A stretch of DNA of 14,201 bases from SIG710 sp045595425 (GCA_045595425.1 JAZOAL010000126.1:1-14201), one strand, 5' to 3'. Numbered from the stretch's first letter, positions 1 to 6,711 are shown. Notes: generated by a model from the letters alone, not told the origin. Numbers and translations are program-made.

Positions 1-272
1 AGCTTGTAAAGTCGCGCCATATCCGCTCCGCAAAGGCGGTGACACTGCGGAATATTTCTTTTGCAACGGCTTTTGTTTCGATCTTCTCTTTGCAACGCTC
101 GATGCTTGTTTCATTTGAGGGAATGACGGAGTCGGGAATACGCATCATGAACGGGGCAACCGGCAGCGGCGTATGCATAATCGTGTTTTTGCTGGGGCTG
201 AATCTGGTGAAGAAGAAAAAGATTATCTTCAGGTCGTTGAATGACGCGAATAGAATAAGCAAACGCCGATGA
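1..272 (+). CDS. C-terminal end of an unrecognised membrane protein (partial, runs off left edge)
   Basis: The frame is open from the left edge (first full codon at position 3) to a TGA at 270-272, giving about 89 residues. A GTG at 39 could be read as a start, but no ribosome binding site precedes it, so I read this as the tail of a longer gene. One hydrophobic stretch (GVCIIVFLLGLNLV) is followed at once by a KKKK cluster, which fits a last transmembrane helix with a positively charged cytoplasmic tail. I do not recognise the family. The stop codon lies inside the 5' arm of the downstream terminator. Confidence 0.5.
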   Translation, partial: LVKSRHIRSAKAVTLRNISFATAFVSIFSLQRSMLVSFEGMTESGIRIMNGATGSGVCIIVFLLGLNLVKKKKIIFRSLNDANRISKRR

Positions 273-300
273 GGGTTTTAATTCCTCATCGGCGTTTTTA
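261..300. terminator. Bidirectional intrinsic terminator between convergent genes
   Basis: A perfect 14-bp stem (261-274 with 284-297) has a 9-nt loop and is followed on the plus strand by a short T run. It begins within the stop region of the left partial gene and ends 4 nt from the stop of the minus-strand acetyltransferase gene at 304. It can therefore end transcription from both sides. The T run is weaker on the minus strand. Confidence 0.85.
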
Positions 301-303
301 CGT

Positions 304-957
304 TTATCTTACGACCGAAGAATGACTATAGATATAGAACTCCTCTTGGCTGGGCATCCACTTCTTTTCCTTGGGTGGGAAAGTGGCGTCGAAGGCTTCG
401 ACTGCGGCAGTGTCCTCACAGCAGTCAGCGGTGGTGGATGGAATGTACATCCACTTTTTGCCGTCAAGCGCGCCCGGTACAAGCTCGCAAACGAGAGGCG
501 CTGTCGGGAAGTTGCCGTCCACGACAAAGCTGACGTTCTTCTTTTTGCAGCTCACGAATCCACGACTGACGTAGTTGCCCGGATTGCCGAAGTTGATGTT
601 CACGTCATAGCTCATTTTGCGTGCCGCATCAAAGGAGTGCTCGATTAGCATTTTGCCGAGCTTTCGCCTCTGATGTTCGGGCGCGACGCAAAGCGGACCG
701 AAGGAAAGTATTTCCTTCCGCTCACCGTGCTCGTTCTCAAGCCAAGCTTTGGTGTACATGATGTTGCCGACGATTTTGTCATCAAGTTCAAGCACGAATG
801 CAAGCTCGGGGATAAAATCGGGATGACTACGCATCATGTGGACAAAGTAATGCTCATCTGCGCCCGGCTTGTAGACATTCCAGAACGCCTCGCGTGTAAG
901 TTCTTCTACTGCTCTGTAATCTTTTTCGTTTTCTAAACGTATCGTCAAATTATTCAT
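304..957 (-). CDS. GNAT-family N-acetyltransferase
   Basis: This predicts a cytoplasmic 217-residue GCN5-related acetyltransferase, which moves an acetyl group from acetyl-CoA to an amine. The acceptor cannot be told from the sequence. The core of the fold is visible: a beta strand LSFGPLCVAP (84-93) leads into the pyrophosphate-binding turn QRRKLGK (96-102), and a later GNPGNYVSRGF (124-134) matches the usual motif B ending. I chose the ATG at 957, not the upstream in-frame ATG at 972. An AAAGGA lies 6 nt before 957, and the upstream ATG would overlap it. The C-terminal third (about 140-217) resembles the extension seen in acetyltransferases that act on small molecules, but I cannot assign it. 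The gene is alone on its strand and converges on the terminator at 261-300. Confidence 0.85.
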   Translation of the reverse strand: MNNLTIRLENEKDYRAVEELTREAFWNVYKPGADEHYFVHMMRSHPDFIPELAFVLELDDKIVGNIMYTKAWLENEHGERKEILSFGPLCVAPEHQRRKLGKMLIEHSFDAARKMSYDVNINFGNPGNYVSRGFVSCKKKNVSFVVDGNFPTAPLVCELVPGALDGKKWMYIPSTTADCCEDTAAVEAFDATFPPKEKKWMPSQEEFYIYSHSSVVR

Positions 958-992
958 TTTTTGTCCTTTCATATCTGTTGACGTTCAGGCTA

Positions 993-1029
993 CGAGAGGA
1001 ATGCCGAGAATGTATTAGCAAGCCTCTCG
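993..1029. repeat. Inverted repeat upstream of the acetyltransferase gene
   Basis: CGAGAGG at 993-999 and CCTCTCG at 1023-1029 form a 7-bp stem around a 23-nt loop, in the region that would be the leader of the minus-strand acetyltransferase mRNA. No clear promoter is visible around it, and no T run makes it a terminator. It could be a regulator site or an RNA stem. The rest of 958-1161 shows nothing else that I can support. Confidence 0.3.
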
Positions 1030-1161
1030 CTTACGCTACAATCTCCAATGTGTTGGTGTTTTTCAAAAAGCACACTCCGATAAAAATATTCAAGCCGAAG
1101 CTTGTAATGACATTATATCATAAAACTGTGAATAATTCAATAACCGTCGCACACAAAGAGG

Positions 1162-1190
1162 TTGAAATATTTGCAAAAATATGGTATAAT
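1162..1190 (+). promoter_or_regulatory. Housekeeping sigma promoter, extended -10
   Basis: TTGAAA at 1162-1167 and TATAAT at 1185-1190 are separated by exactly 17 nt, and a TGG just before the -10 makes it an extended -10 type. It is placed to drive the lipoprotein gene at 1231. It may also drive the rightward genes behind that one, since I see no terminator before 6160. Confidence 0.85.
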
Positions 1191-1230
1191 CATCTCATCG
1201 ACAAATAAGAATTTATGGGAGCGATATTAT

Positions 1231-1986
1231 ATGAAAAAATATATTGTAACAATATTAGCATTTTTGTTGTTGTTCGCGTTAGCATCATGTGCTAATGAAA
1301 ATGTCGTTTTGGATGATTCTCAAACATATGAAATAACATCCGATATTCACTCTTTGGATATTCAAATAAATGCCGCCGATTTCAAAATTGAACACGGAGA
1401 TGAATTTTCGGTAAAAAGTAATTTGAAATACTTGTCTGTATCAGAAAAAGACGGTGTTTTGACAATCACCGATGAAGCCAAAAGCAGTAGTAACTATTCT
1501 AATGCGGTTTTAACACTTTATATACCCAACGGTATCGTATTCGATGATGTGGACATTACGACCGGTGCGGCAAAACTGACGGTGGATGCCTTGGCTGTAA
1601 ACTCGTTGGAATTGAAACTAGGTGCAGGCGATGTGCGATTTGAGAGCCTTCATGCTTCTTCAAATGCCGATATTAAAGGCGGTGCGGGACAAATTACCAT
1701 TGCAAGCGGTACGCTCAATGACCTGTCACTTGAGATGGGAATGGGGGAATTGAATTTAACTGCTGCCGTGCTCGGAAATAGTAATTTGAAGTTTGGTGTT
1801 GGAGGATCTAATTTAACGCTGATTGGCAGCAAAGACGACTACAAAGTAAATATTAAAAAAGGTCTTGGAAGCATTTCCGTTGATGGAAAGGATGTATCCG
1901 ATTTCGACGGTAGCGGAAACGCCCAAAGTCATATTCATATTGAAGGTGGCGTTGGGGCTGTCCATATTGTATTCCGAGAAGAATAA
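1231..1986 (+). CDS. Secreted lipoprotein with DUF4097-type beta-strand repeats
   Basis: This is a 251-residue lipoprotein. The N-terminus has MKK, a hydrophobic stretch and a lipobox LASC with the lipidated cysteine at residue 20, so it should be anchored to the outer face of the membrane. The rest is rich in short beta strands with a roughly 20-residue period, marked by glycine turns GAG (131), GAG (151), GMG (170) and GVG (189). This is the pattern of the DUF4097 putative-adhesin family, which forms a right-handed beta helix and includes relatives of LiaG. Its molecular role is not known. The start is the ATG at 1231, with GGGAG 9 nt upstream. The open frame upstream of it is just the promoter region. 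The gene heads a rightward run, and a 67-nt gap with no terminator separates it from the next gene. Confidence 0.8.
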   Translation: MKKYIVTILAFLLLFALASCANENVVLDDSQTYEITSDIHSLDIQINAADFKIEHGDEFSVKSNLKYLSVSEKDGVLTITDEAKSSSNYSNAVLTLYIPNGIVFDDVDITTGAAKLTVDALAVNSLELKLGAGDVRFESLHASSNADIKGGAGQITIASGTLNDLSLEMGMGELNLTAAVLGNSNLKFGVGGSNLTLIGSKDDYKVNIKKGLGSISVDGKDVSDFDGSGNAQSHIHIEGGVGAVHIVFREE

Positions 1987-2053
1987 CAAATTCCAATATG
2001 TCGAGCAGTTAGATTAATAAGAATTTGAATAAACAAATAAAAGAGGTGAGAGT

Positions 2054-2797
2054 GTGGCAATGTGGAATCCGTGGAGAGGGTGTAAGAAGTGCAGCGAAGG
2101 CTGCCTCTATTGCTATATCCACAAGGGCGATGCCAAACGCGGAGTTGATACAAGTATCATTGAAAAGACAAAGGACTTTGCGAAGCCAACAGAACGCCTG
2201 AAGAACGGCAATTACAAAATGAAGTCAGGCATTGTATACACCTGCTTTTCCACCGATTTTCTTATTGAAGAAGCGGACGAATGGCGTCGTGAGTGCTGGC
2301 AGATGATAAAGGAGCGCGAGGATTGCACGTTCCTCTTTCTCACAAAGCGTATCGACAGATTTATGGACTGCATCCCCGATGATTGGGGTGACGGCTATGA
2401 AAACGTGGTCGTTTGCTGTACCGTCGAGAATCAAAAGAATGCAGATTACAAGCTCGGAATTTTTGAAAAGCTTCCTATTAGGCATAAGTGCATCACCGCA
2501 CAGCCGCTGATCGGAGCGATTGATATGGAACGGTATCTTGACGGTATCGAGCTTGTGGTTGTCGGCGGTGAATCGGATACGAATGCAAGGCCGCTCAACT
2601 ACGATTGGGTGCTTGGTATCAGAGAGCAATGTATCCGTAAAAACGTGTCTTTCGAATTTAGACAGTGCGGAACGCATTTTATCAAGGGCGGCACGGAGTA
2701 CAAATTGCAGCTAAAGGATCTGTACGCGCAGGCAAGAAAAGCCGGTATTGACTTTAAGGCTGATATTGAAAGGAATTCCGATTTTGTGGAAGAATGA
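2054..2797 (+). CDS. DUF5131 (phage Gp37/Gp68-like) protein with radical-SAM-like cysteine motif
   Basis: This 247-residue protein has the signature start of the DUF5131 family (WNPWRGC, then SEGCLYCY). Cysteines 13, 17 and 20 form CX3CX2C, the spacing that binds the 4Fe-4S cluster in radical SAM enzymes, and C10 is an additional cysteine. FLTKR and a VGGES stretch later in the protein are also typical. The family is found in phages and mobile DNA, often next to the three-Cys-motif partner TcmP. No TcmP gene is in this window. The substrate is unknown. The start is GTG at 2054 with AGAGG 7 nt upstream. An ATG two codons later (2060) is an equally reasonable start, with AGGTGAG about 9 nt before it. 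The gene lies in the same direction as its neighbours and is probably read from the promoter at 1162. Confidence 0.75.
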   Translation: MAMWNPWRGCKKCSEGCLYCYIHKGDAKRGVDTSIIEKTKDFAKPTERLKNGNYKMKSGIVYTCFSTDFLIEEADEWRRECWQMIKEREDCTFLFLTKRIDRFMDCIPDDWGDGYENVVVCCTVENQKNADYKLGIFEKLPIRHKCITAQPLIGAIDMERYLDGIELVVVGGESDTNARPLNYDWVLGIREQCIRKNVSFEFRQCGTHFIKGGTEYKLQLKDLYAQARKAGIDFKADIERNSDFVEE

Positions 2798-2872
2798 TTC
2801 AAAACGATGGTTGACAAAACCGTCGCCACTCAAAAACTACACCGCATAATCAAAGAAAAGGGCAAACAAATC

Positions 2873-3910
2873 ATGCTAACCTACACATACATATCAAAAG
2901 GTAAATTCGGCTTGGTGGAGAAGCCCAAGCCTATCATTCAGCACGAGCGTGATGCTATCGTCAAGGTCACTCTTGCCAGCATCTGTTCAAGCGATCTGCA
3001 TATTAAACACGGCAGCGTGCCGAGAGCAGTGGAAGGCATCACGGTCGGTCACGAGATGGTCGGTATCGTGGAGGAGGTCGGCTCTGCGGTGACGAACGTA
3101 AAGCCCGGCGATAGAGTCACGGTCAACGTGGAAACCTTCTGCGGAGAGTGCTTCTTCTGCAAGAAGGGATTCGTCAACAACTGCACCGATAAGAACGGCG
3201 GTTGGGCGCTTGGTTGCCGCATTGATGGCGGCCAGGCAGAGTACGTTCGCGTGCCGTTCGCGGATCAGGGACTGAATAAGATTCCCAATACCGTGACCGA
3301 CAGACAAGCTCTGCTTGTCGGCGATGTTCTTGCCACGGGCTATTGGGCGGCGAAGATTTCGGAGATTACAGAGGATGATACCGTTCTCATCATCGGAGCA
3401 GGTCCCACGGGAATTTGCACGCTCCTTTGTGTGATGCTGAAGAATCCGAGGCGCATTATCGTGTGTGAGAAGGACGAGAACCGTATCAGGTTTGTTAATG
3501 AGCACTATCCCGATGTACTGACGGTCACGCCCGAAGAATGCCTCGATTTTGTTCGCAAAAACAGCGATCACGGCGGCGCAGATGTGGTGCTTGAGGTGGC
3601 AGGCACGGACTCTACTTTTCGTCTCGCGTGGGAGTGTGCGCGTCCGAATGCGATTGTCACGGTGGTGGCACTGTACGACAAGGCGCAGACTCTGCCTCTG
3701 CCGGATATGTACGGCAAAAATCTGACCTTCAAGACCGGTGGCGTAGACGGTTGCGACTGCGAGGAAACGCTGAAGCTCATTGCCGAGGGCAAGCTCGATA
3801 CCGAGCCGCTGATCACGCACACCTATCCGCTTGCGAAGATCGACGAGGCGTATGAGCTGTTTGAAAATAAACGCGACGGAGTGATTAAGGTCGCGGTGGA
3901 GTGTATTTAG
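2873..3910 (+). CDS. Zinc-dependent medium-chain alcohol dehydrogenase
   Basis: This is a cytoplasmic NAD(P)-dependent oxidoreductase of the zinc alcohol dehydrogenase (MDR) family, 345 residues, the usual length. Catalytic zinc ligands are C38 (SICSSDLH) and the GHE pair H60/E61. Four structural-zinc cysteines sit at C90, C93, C96 and C104 (CGECFFC...C). The Rossmann motif GAGPTG is at 175-180, and an acidic E199 at the end of the next strand suggests NAD over NADP. The substrate cannot be assigned; sugar alcohols, butanediol and secondary alcohols are all possible. I chose ATG 2873, which has AAAAGGG 10 nt upstream and gives the normal family N-terminus. An in-frame ATG at 2807 would add 22 atypical residues. 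The stop is 15 nt before the YaaC-like gene, and that gene's ribosome binding site starts right after it, so the two are probably cotranscribed. Confidence 0.88.
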   Translation: MLTYTYISKGKFGLVEKPKPIIQHERDAIVKVTLASICSSDLHIKHGSVPRAVEGITVGHEMVGIVEEVGSAVTNVKPGDRVTVNVETFCGECFFCKKGFVNNCTDKNGGWALGCRIDGGQAEYVRVPFADQGLNKIPNTVTDRQALLVGDVLATGYWAAKISEITEDDTVLIIGAGPTGICTLLCVMLKNPRRIIVCEKDENRIRFVNEHYPDVLTVTPEECLDFVRKNSDHGGADVVLEVAGTDSTFRLAWECARPNAIVTVVALYDKAQTLPLPDMYGKNLTFKTGGVDGCDCEETLKLIAEGKLDTEPLITHTYPLAKIDEAYELFENKRDGVIKVAVECI

Positions 3911-3925
3911 AAAGGAGAATAAATA

Positions 3926-5044
3926 ATGTCGGTTGTTTTTTCTGAAAATCCAGAGAATGATCTTTGGAGAGAATTATTGCAGTTTACATATGAAGCAAAT
4001 ATCAAACGCTATTTAGAAAAGAAAGGAATCACTGCAGATGAAAAAACTCAAACTTGTATAGTAGGGTCTTTTTTACAGGCATATGAATATTATAAATCTG
4101 CTGAAGGGGCTAACCTTCAAATTTCTCCGTTGTTACTATATTATGGTTCTACCAATTTGCTCTATGGCATGGTAAACTTATTGAGCGGCAGTATAAATAA
4201 AATCAGTAATCATGGCATGAAGATTTTCACCGCTGAAAAAATGGATTTTATAGCTGATGCGGATATAAGATTTTTAAGCCCAGAGGATGGTGGAGTACAT
4301 GTGATAGCACGATCAATTGGGTTCGAACATGATTTAACTGGATTTGGCGATTGGAAGTTGGGAGAGTTTTTGGACTCTATAGCTGAAATATCTGCTGATT
4401 ATACACGGTGCTATGATCAGCATACAAGCAAGATTGCTATGTTAGATGTTTTCAACACGCCAGAAGGTAAAGTTGAAAAACTTTATTATTCATCGGAAAA
4501 CAAAGACAAGCTGCTTGCCTTGCTAGAAAATGTTGAATCATTTGACAAATCGTATTTGCGCTTGATGGAGGCTAGAGAACATGATACGGGTAGACAATAC
4601 TTTGTTTTGCATCATAAATTAGTGGGAAAAGATATTAGTGAACAATCCTATTCTGGTCAACCATATTTAAGAGCGGGGCATATTAAAAATAGTAAGATGA
4701 TAACAATGCCGACGATATTGAATATGTATATCTCATTGTTTGCACTGGCCTCCTTGTGTCGTTATTTTCCCGAGCATTGGAGTCCTTTTGTGCTTAAAGA
4801 TACTACGGGGGAAAAATTGCTGATTGAAAAATTTCTGTATTTTGCTCGACGTCTTATTCCTAATTATGTTCTTAACCAAATTTTAGACAACCAAGTTCAC
4901 TATTCTTCAACGAAATACAAAGCGGTCGAAACAATCAAATTGGTTGGGGAACATCAAGTTCAAGAAATGGTTGAAAAAAATGTAAAAAAGGAATTCGAAA
5001 GACAAAAAATAACACTTGGCAATATGAAGTGGGAAGAAATATAA
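3926..5044 (+). CDS. YaaC-like protein, function unknown
   Basis: This 372-residue protein resembles the YaaC family (named for B. subtilis YaaC). The shared features I see are ISPLLLYYGSTNLLYG (66-81) followed by SNHG (94-97), and a helical stretch IS-LFALASLCRYFPEHW near 269-285. These correspond to the family's two conserved blocks: serine-proline-leucine/phenylalanine-tyrosine-glycine, and the arginine-tyrosine-x-proline-x-x-tryptophan stretch. There is no signal peptide or clear membrane helix, so it is probably cytoplasmic. R279 and H284 make an Rx4H pair like that of HEPN ribonucleases, which may be chance. The ribosome binding site is AAAGGAG, 8 nt before the ATG. Base composition is clearly more AT-rich than the dehydrogenase gene before it. 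It is followed 18 nt later by a similarly AT-rich gene, so the two look like one inherited unit. Confidence 0.6.
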   Translation: MSVVFSENPENDLWRELLQFTYEANIKRYLEKKGITADEKTQTCIVGSFLQAYEYYKSAEGANLQISPLLLYYGSTNLLYGMVNLLSGSINKISNHGMKIFTAEKMDFIADADIRFLSPEDGGVHVIARSIGFEHDLTGFGDWKLGEFLDSIAEISADYTRCYDQHTSKIAMLDVFNTPEGKVEKLYYSSENKDKLLALLENVESFDKSYLRLMEAREHDTGRQYFVLHHKLVGKDISEQSYSGQPYLRAGHIKNSKMITMPTILNMYISLFALASLCRYFPEHWSPFVLKDTTGEKLLIEKFLYFARRLIPNYVLNQILDNQVHYSSTKYKAVETIKLVGEHQVQEMVEKNVKKEFERQKITLGNMKWEEI

Positions 5045-5062
5045 CAGAAAGGAGTTTTAGAT

Positions 5063-6154
5063 ATGCCAACTGATTTTAGACGTGAAGTGTTTCAGTTATG
5101 TAAAAAACTGCAGAAAGATGAAACTGCACAAAAAATAGGAAAAATCATTCATGATATGTCAGTCGTTTCTGATTCGACTAAAATAGGTGAAAAAGTTACG
5201 ACTTCAAAAAATGATTTCGCATATGTTGCTAAGCATAACAATACAGAATTTCATGGCTTCTTGTTCCTTGACGAAAATATTGGAAAAATTGAATTGCCTA
5301 AAATTTTTAGCCCAGAAAGGTTGCAGCCAGAAGAACGTGATTTGTTGGAGCGAGGACACAAGACGTTAATCAGATTTGTTGAACTGTGTTTATCTGATAT
5401 TAAAGTTGAGTCTGGATTGGTTGCAGAATCTTTGAGTCCATATTTTATGTATAAGGATGTAAATATCTCTGAATCGATAGTGCCATTGATATCCGATTCT
5501 GATCTGCAGCCAGCGGTCAGCGCATTCAAAAGCGGCGAGATATATACCGCGTTAATGAAAGCAAAATTCACAACGATGTTTGAAAGGCTTAATATTCAAA
5601 ATCTTGGAACCTTATACGGCACATTGGAGAAAGAAGTGAATAAAAGCCTTGGTGAGGAAGTAGGAAAAGATTTGCTCGATTTTTCTAGGAAACTAGAATC
5701 AAGGCTGAGCAATGTTGCGGATATTATGTTTGCTTTTTCTATCCTAATGATTTCATTAAGGGAGGCATTAAAACTATCTTGCCGCATGCTATATAGAGCA
5801 ATTTGTGGTGTTGATTTGTTTGTCTTAAATAACGACAATATCATTAACATTGAAAATAAAAGCTCAACAATTGCTTGTGAGTTTTGCAAGGTCTTTTCTC
5901 AAGGCATTCATAACGATTATACAGGAAGCGAAATGGGGAGTATTCTTTTGATTGACTGTGATTTGCCTGGTGGTACACACATTCATGAATTTGGAATGCT
6001 TATTGCTCAAACAATACATTTTGACGGAGAATTTGGATCATCTGCAAAATACTCTTTTGTTACAGTAGACAAGCAAATGATTCATATCCATCCACTTGTA
6101 AAATCAATTTTGCGCGTTGGGCTTCCGATTTGTAAAAAAGAGATACAACACTAA
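5063..6154 (+). CDS. Unrecognised protein, partner of the YaaC-like gene
   Basis: I do not recognise this 363-residue protein. It lacks a signal peptide. Its middle is mostly helical, with a hydrophobic segment IMFAFSILMIS (221-231) leading into SLREALKLSCRMLYRAICG (231-249). Three nearby cysteines (C240, C248, C272) precede CKVFSQGIHNDYTG (275-288). The last third is rich in histidines: H283, H306, H308, H319, H341, H343 and the final H363. The start ATG has AAAGGAG 8 nt upstream and lies 18 nt after the stop of the YaaC-like gene, so the two are almost certainly translated from one mRNA. Codon use is equally AT-rich in both. A function linked to the YaaC-like protein is inference from this pairing only. 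Confidence 0.7.
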   Translation: MPTDFRREVFQLCKKLQKDETAQKIGKIIHDMSVVSDSTKIGEKVTTSKNDFAYVAKHNNTEFHGFLFLDENIGKIELPKIFSPERLQPEERDLLERGHKTLIRFVELCLSDIKVESGLVAESLSPYFMYKDVNISESIVPLISDSDLQPAVSAFKSGEIYTALMKAKFTTMFERLNIQNLGTLYGTLEKEVNKSLGEEVGKDLLDFSRKLESRLSNVADIMFAFSILMISLREALKLSCRMLYRAICGVDLFVLNNDNIINIENKSSTIACEFCKVFSQGIHNDYTGSEMGSILLIDCDLPGGTHIHEFGMLIAQTIHFDGEFGSSAKYSFVTVDKQMIHIHPLVKSILRVGLPICKKEIQH

Positions 6155-6159
6155 AGCAG

Positions 6160-6196
6160 TTAAGGCGGTAATCGTAACTCGAGATTACCGCCTTAA
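6160..6196 (+). terminator. Strong hairpin after the five-gene run, no T tract
   Basis: A perfect 14-bp stem (6160-6173 with 6183-6196) and 9-nt loop begins 5 nt after the stop of the last gene in the run. There is no T run on either side, so it is not a standard intrinsic terminator. It may protect the 3' end of the mRNA or act with a termination factor. Confidence 0.5.
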
Positions 6197-6236
6197 AACT
6201 ATCAAAAAGTAGCCGAAAAAAAGCCCCTAATCCACA

Positions 6237-6279
6237 AAAGTGGTCAAACATGTGGTCAAACCCGTTTTGAGGCCACTTT
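6237..6279. repeat. Paired GTGGTCAAA repeats with an inverted copy, possible end of an integrated element
   Basis: GTGGTCAAA occurs at 6240-6248 and again at 6252-6260. An imperfect inverted copy (TTTTGAGGCCACTTT) follows at 6265-6279. The cluster lies about 105 nt from the 3' end of a tRNA gene, the usual target of tyrosine integrases. Similar GTGGTCAAA pairs occur near integrase ends in Clostridia. An open stretch of about 39 codons (6231-6349) reads through the repeats and could be an integrase remnant. No integrase gene is intact here, so this is a suggestion only. Confidence 0.35.
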
Positions 6280-6350
6280 CGCTCCCTAAAACATCGCCCA
6301 TTTTCGAGCCGTCGCAACCACCGCCATCCCCAAAAACTCCCGTCATATAA

Positions 6351-6382
6351 AGCAAAAAGGAGATTCTTACGAATCTCCTTTT
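6351..6382 (-). terminator. Intrinsic terminator of tRNA-Pro
   Basis: On the minus strand, a 12-bp stem (6371-6382 with 6355-6366) and 4-nt loop ends in a T run, beginning 3 nt past the CCA end of the tRNA. Confidence 0.85.
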
Positions 6383-6384
6383 GT

Positions 6385-6460
6385 TGGTCTGAGTGACAAG
6401 ACTTGAACTTGCCGCCTCTACCACCCCAAGGTAGCGCGCTACCAGCTGCGCCACACCCAG
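6385..6460 (-). tRNA. tRNA-Pro, anticodon GGG, CCA encoded
   Basis: The minus strand folds into a full 76-nt cloverleaf. The acceptor stem is CTGGGTG with CACTCAG (one G-T pair), followed by discriminator A and an encoded CCA. The D arm is GCGC/GCGC with an 8-nt loop containing GG. The anticodon stem is CTACC/GGTAG with loop TTGGGGT, giving anticodon GGG (decodes CCC and CCU). The T arm is GCAAG/CTTGT with loop TTCAAGT. C1-G72 with A73, and G35/G36, are known identity elements of bacterial tRNA-Pro and agree with the call. It has its own promoter and terminator and is a single-gene unit. Its 3' end faces the accessory region at 1-6350. Confidence 0.95.
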
Positions 6461-6478
6461 ATTTGTCCAACGCATGAT

Positions 6479-6507
6479 ATTATACCACTTTATATACTGT
6501 TTGTCAA
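6479..6507 (-). promoter_or_regulatory. Consensus promoter of tRNA-Pro
   Basis: On the minus strand, TTGACA (6502-6507) and TATAAT (6479-6484) are separated by 17 nt. Both boxes are perfect, and TGG before the -10 adds an extended -10 element. The start of transcription should fall about 12 nt before the mature tRNA 5' end at 6460. Confidence 0.93.
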
Positions 6508-6683
6508 GACTTTTTTTCAAAAAAATTTAAAAAACAATTTCCCCGCTTTAGTGCAAAATTTTAAAATGATCCTCTATAGCATTTTTTGCTCCTTTCATAT
6601 TACAAGGTGACAAAATGCACAAAAAATCAAATCTAAAATTGGCAATGATTTCAAGCAAAAAATTTGTCAAATCCACTTTACAA
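6508..6683. other. AT-rich spacer between divergent tRNA and permease promoters
   Basis: This stretch is very AT-rich, with A and T runs near 6511-6545, and separates two divergent promoters. A 31-codon frame (ATG 6615 to TAA 6708-6710) has AAGGTG 7 nt before it but overlaps the permease promoter. I do not call it a gene. I see nothing else here. Confidence 0.5.
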
Positions 6684-6711
6684 TTGTCGAATTACATGTT
6701 AAAATTATAAT
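6684..6711 (+). promoter_or_regulatory. Probable promoter of the uracil permease gene
   Basis: TTGTCG (6684-6689) and a perfect TATAAT (6706-6711) are separated by 16 nt. TTTACA (6678-6683) with TAAAAT (6700-6705), spacing 16, is an overlapping alternative. Transcription would start near 6718 and give a leader of about 147 nt. Confidence 0.65.

Noticed and set aside
978..1208. 76-codon open frame on the plus strand
   Set aside because: It starts at a TTG without a ribosome binding site and overlaps the promoter of the lipoprotein gene. The composition is that of non-coding DNA.
2805..2825. Hairpin CGATGGTT/AACCGTCG between DUF5131 and dehydrogenase genes as a terminator
   Set aside because: The stem is only 8 bp with one G-T pair and no T run follows, so I do not call termination here.
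2987..3820. Long 277-codon frame on the minus strand across the dehydrogenase gene
   Set aside because: It lies opposite a clear zinc alcohol dehydrogenase with all its motifs, and its own sequence resembles no protein fold.
6060..6520. Minus-strand frames across the tRNA gene
   Set aside because: They read through the tRNA and its terminator, where the peptide is only a translation of the structural RNA.
6615..6710. 31-codon frame with AAGGTG upstream, possible small peptide
   Set aside because: It ends inside the -10 box of the uracil permease promoter and is made of AT-rich codons with no recognisable feature.
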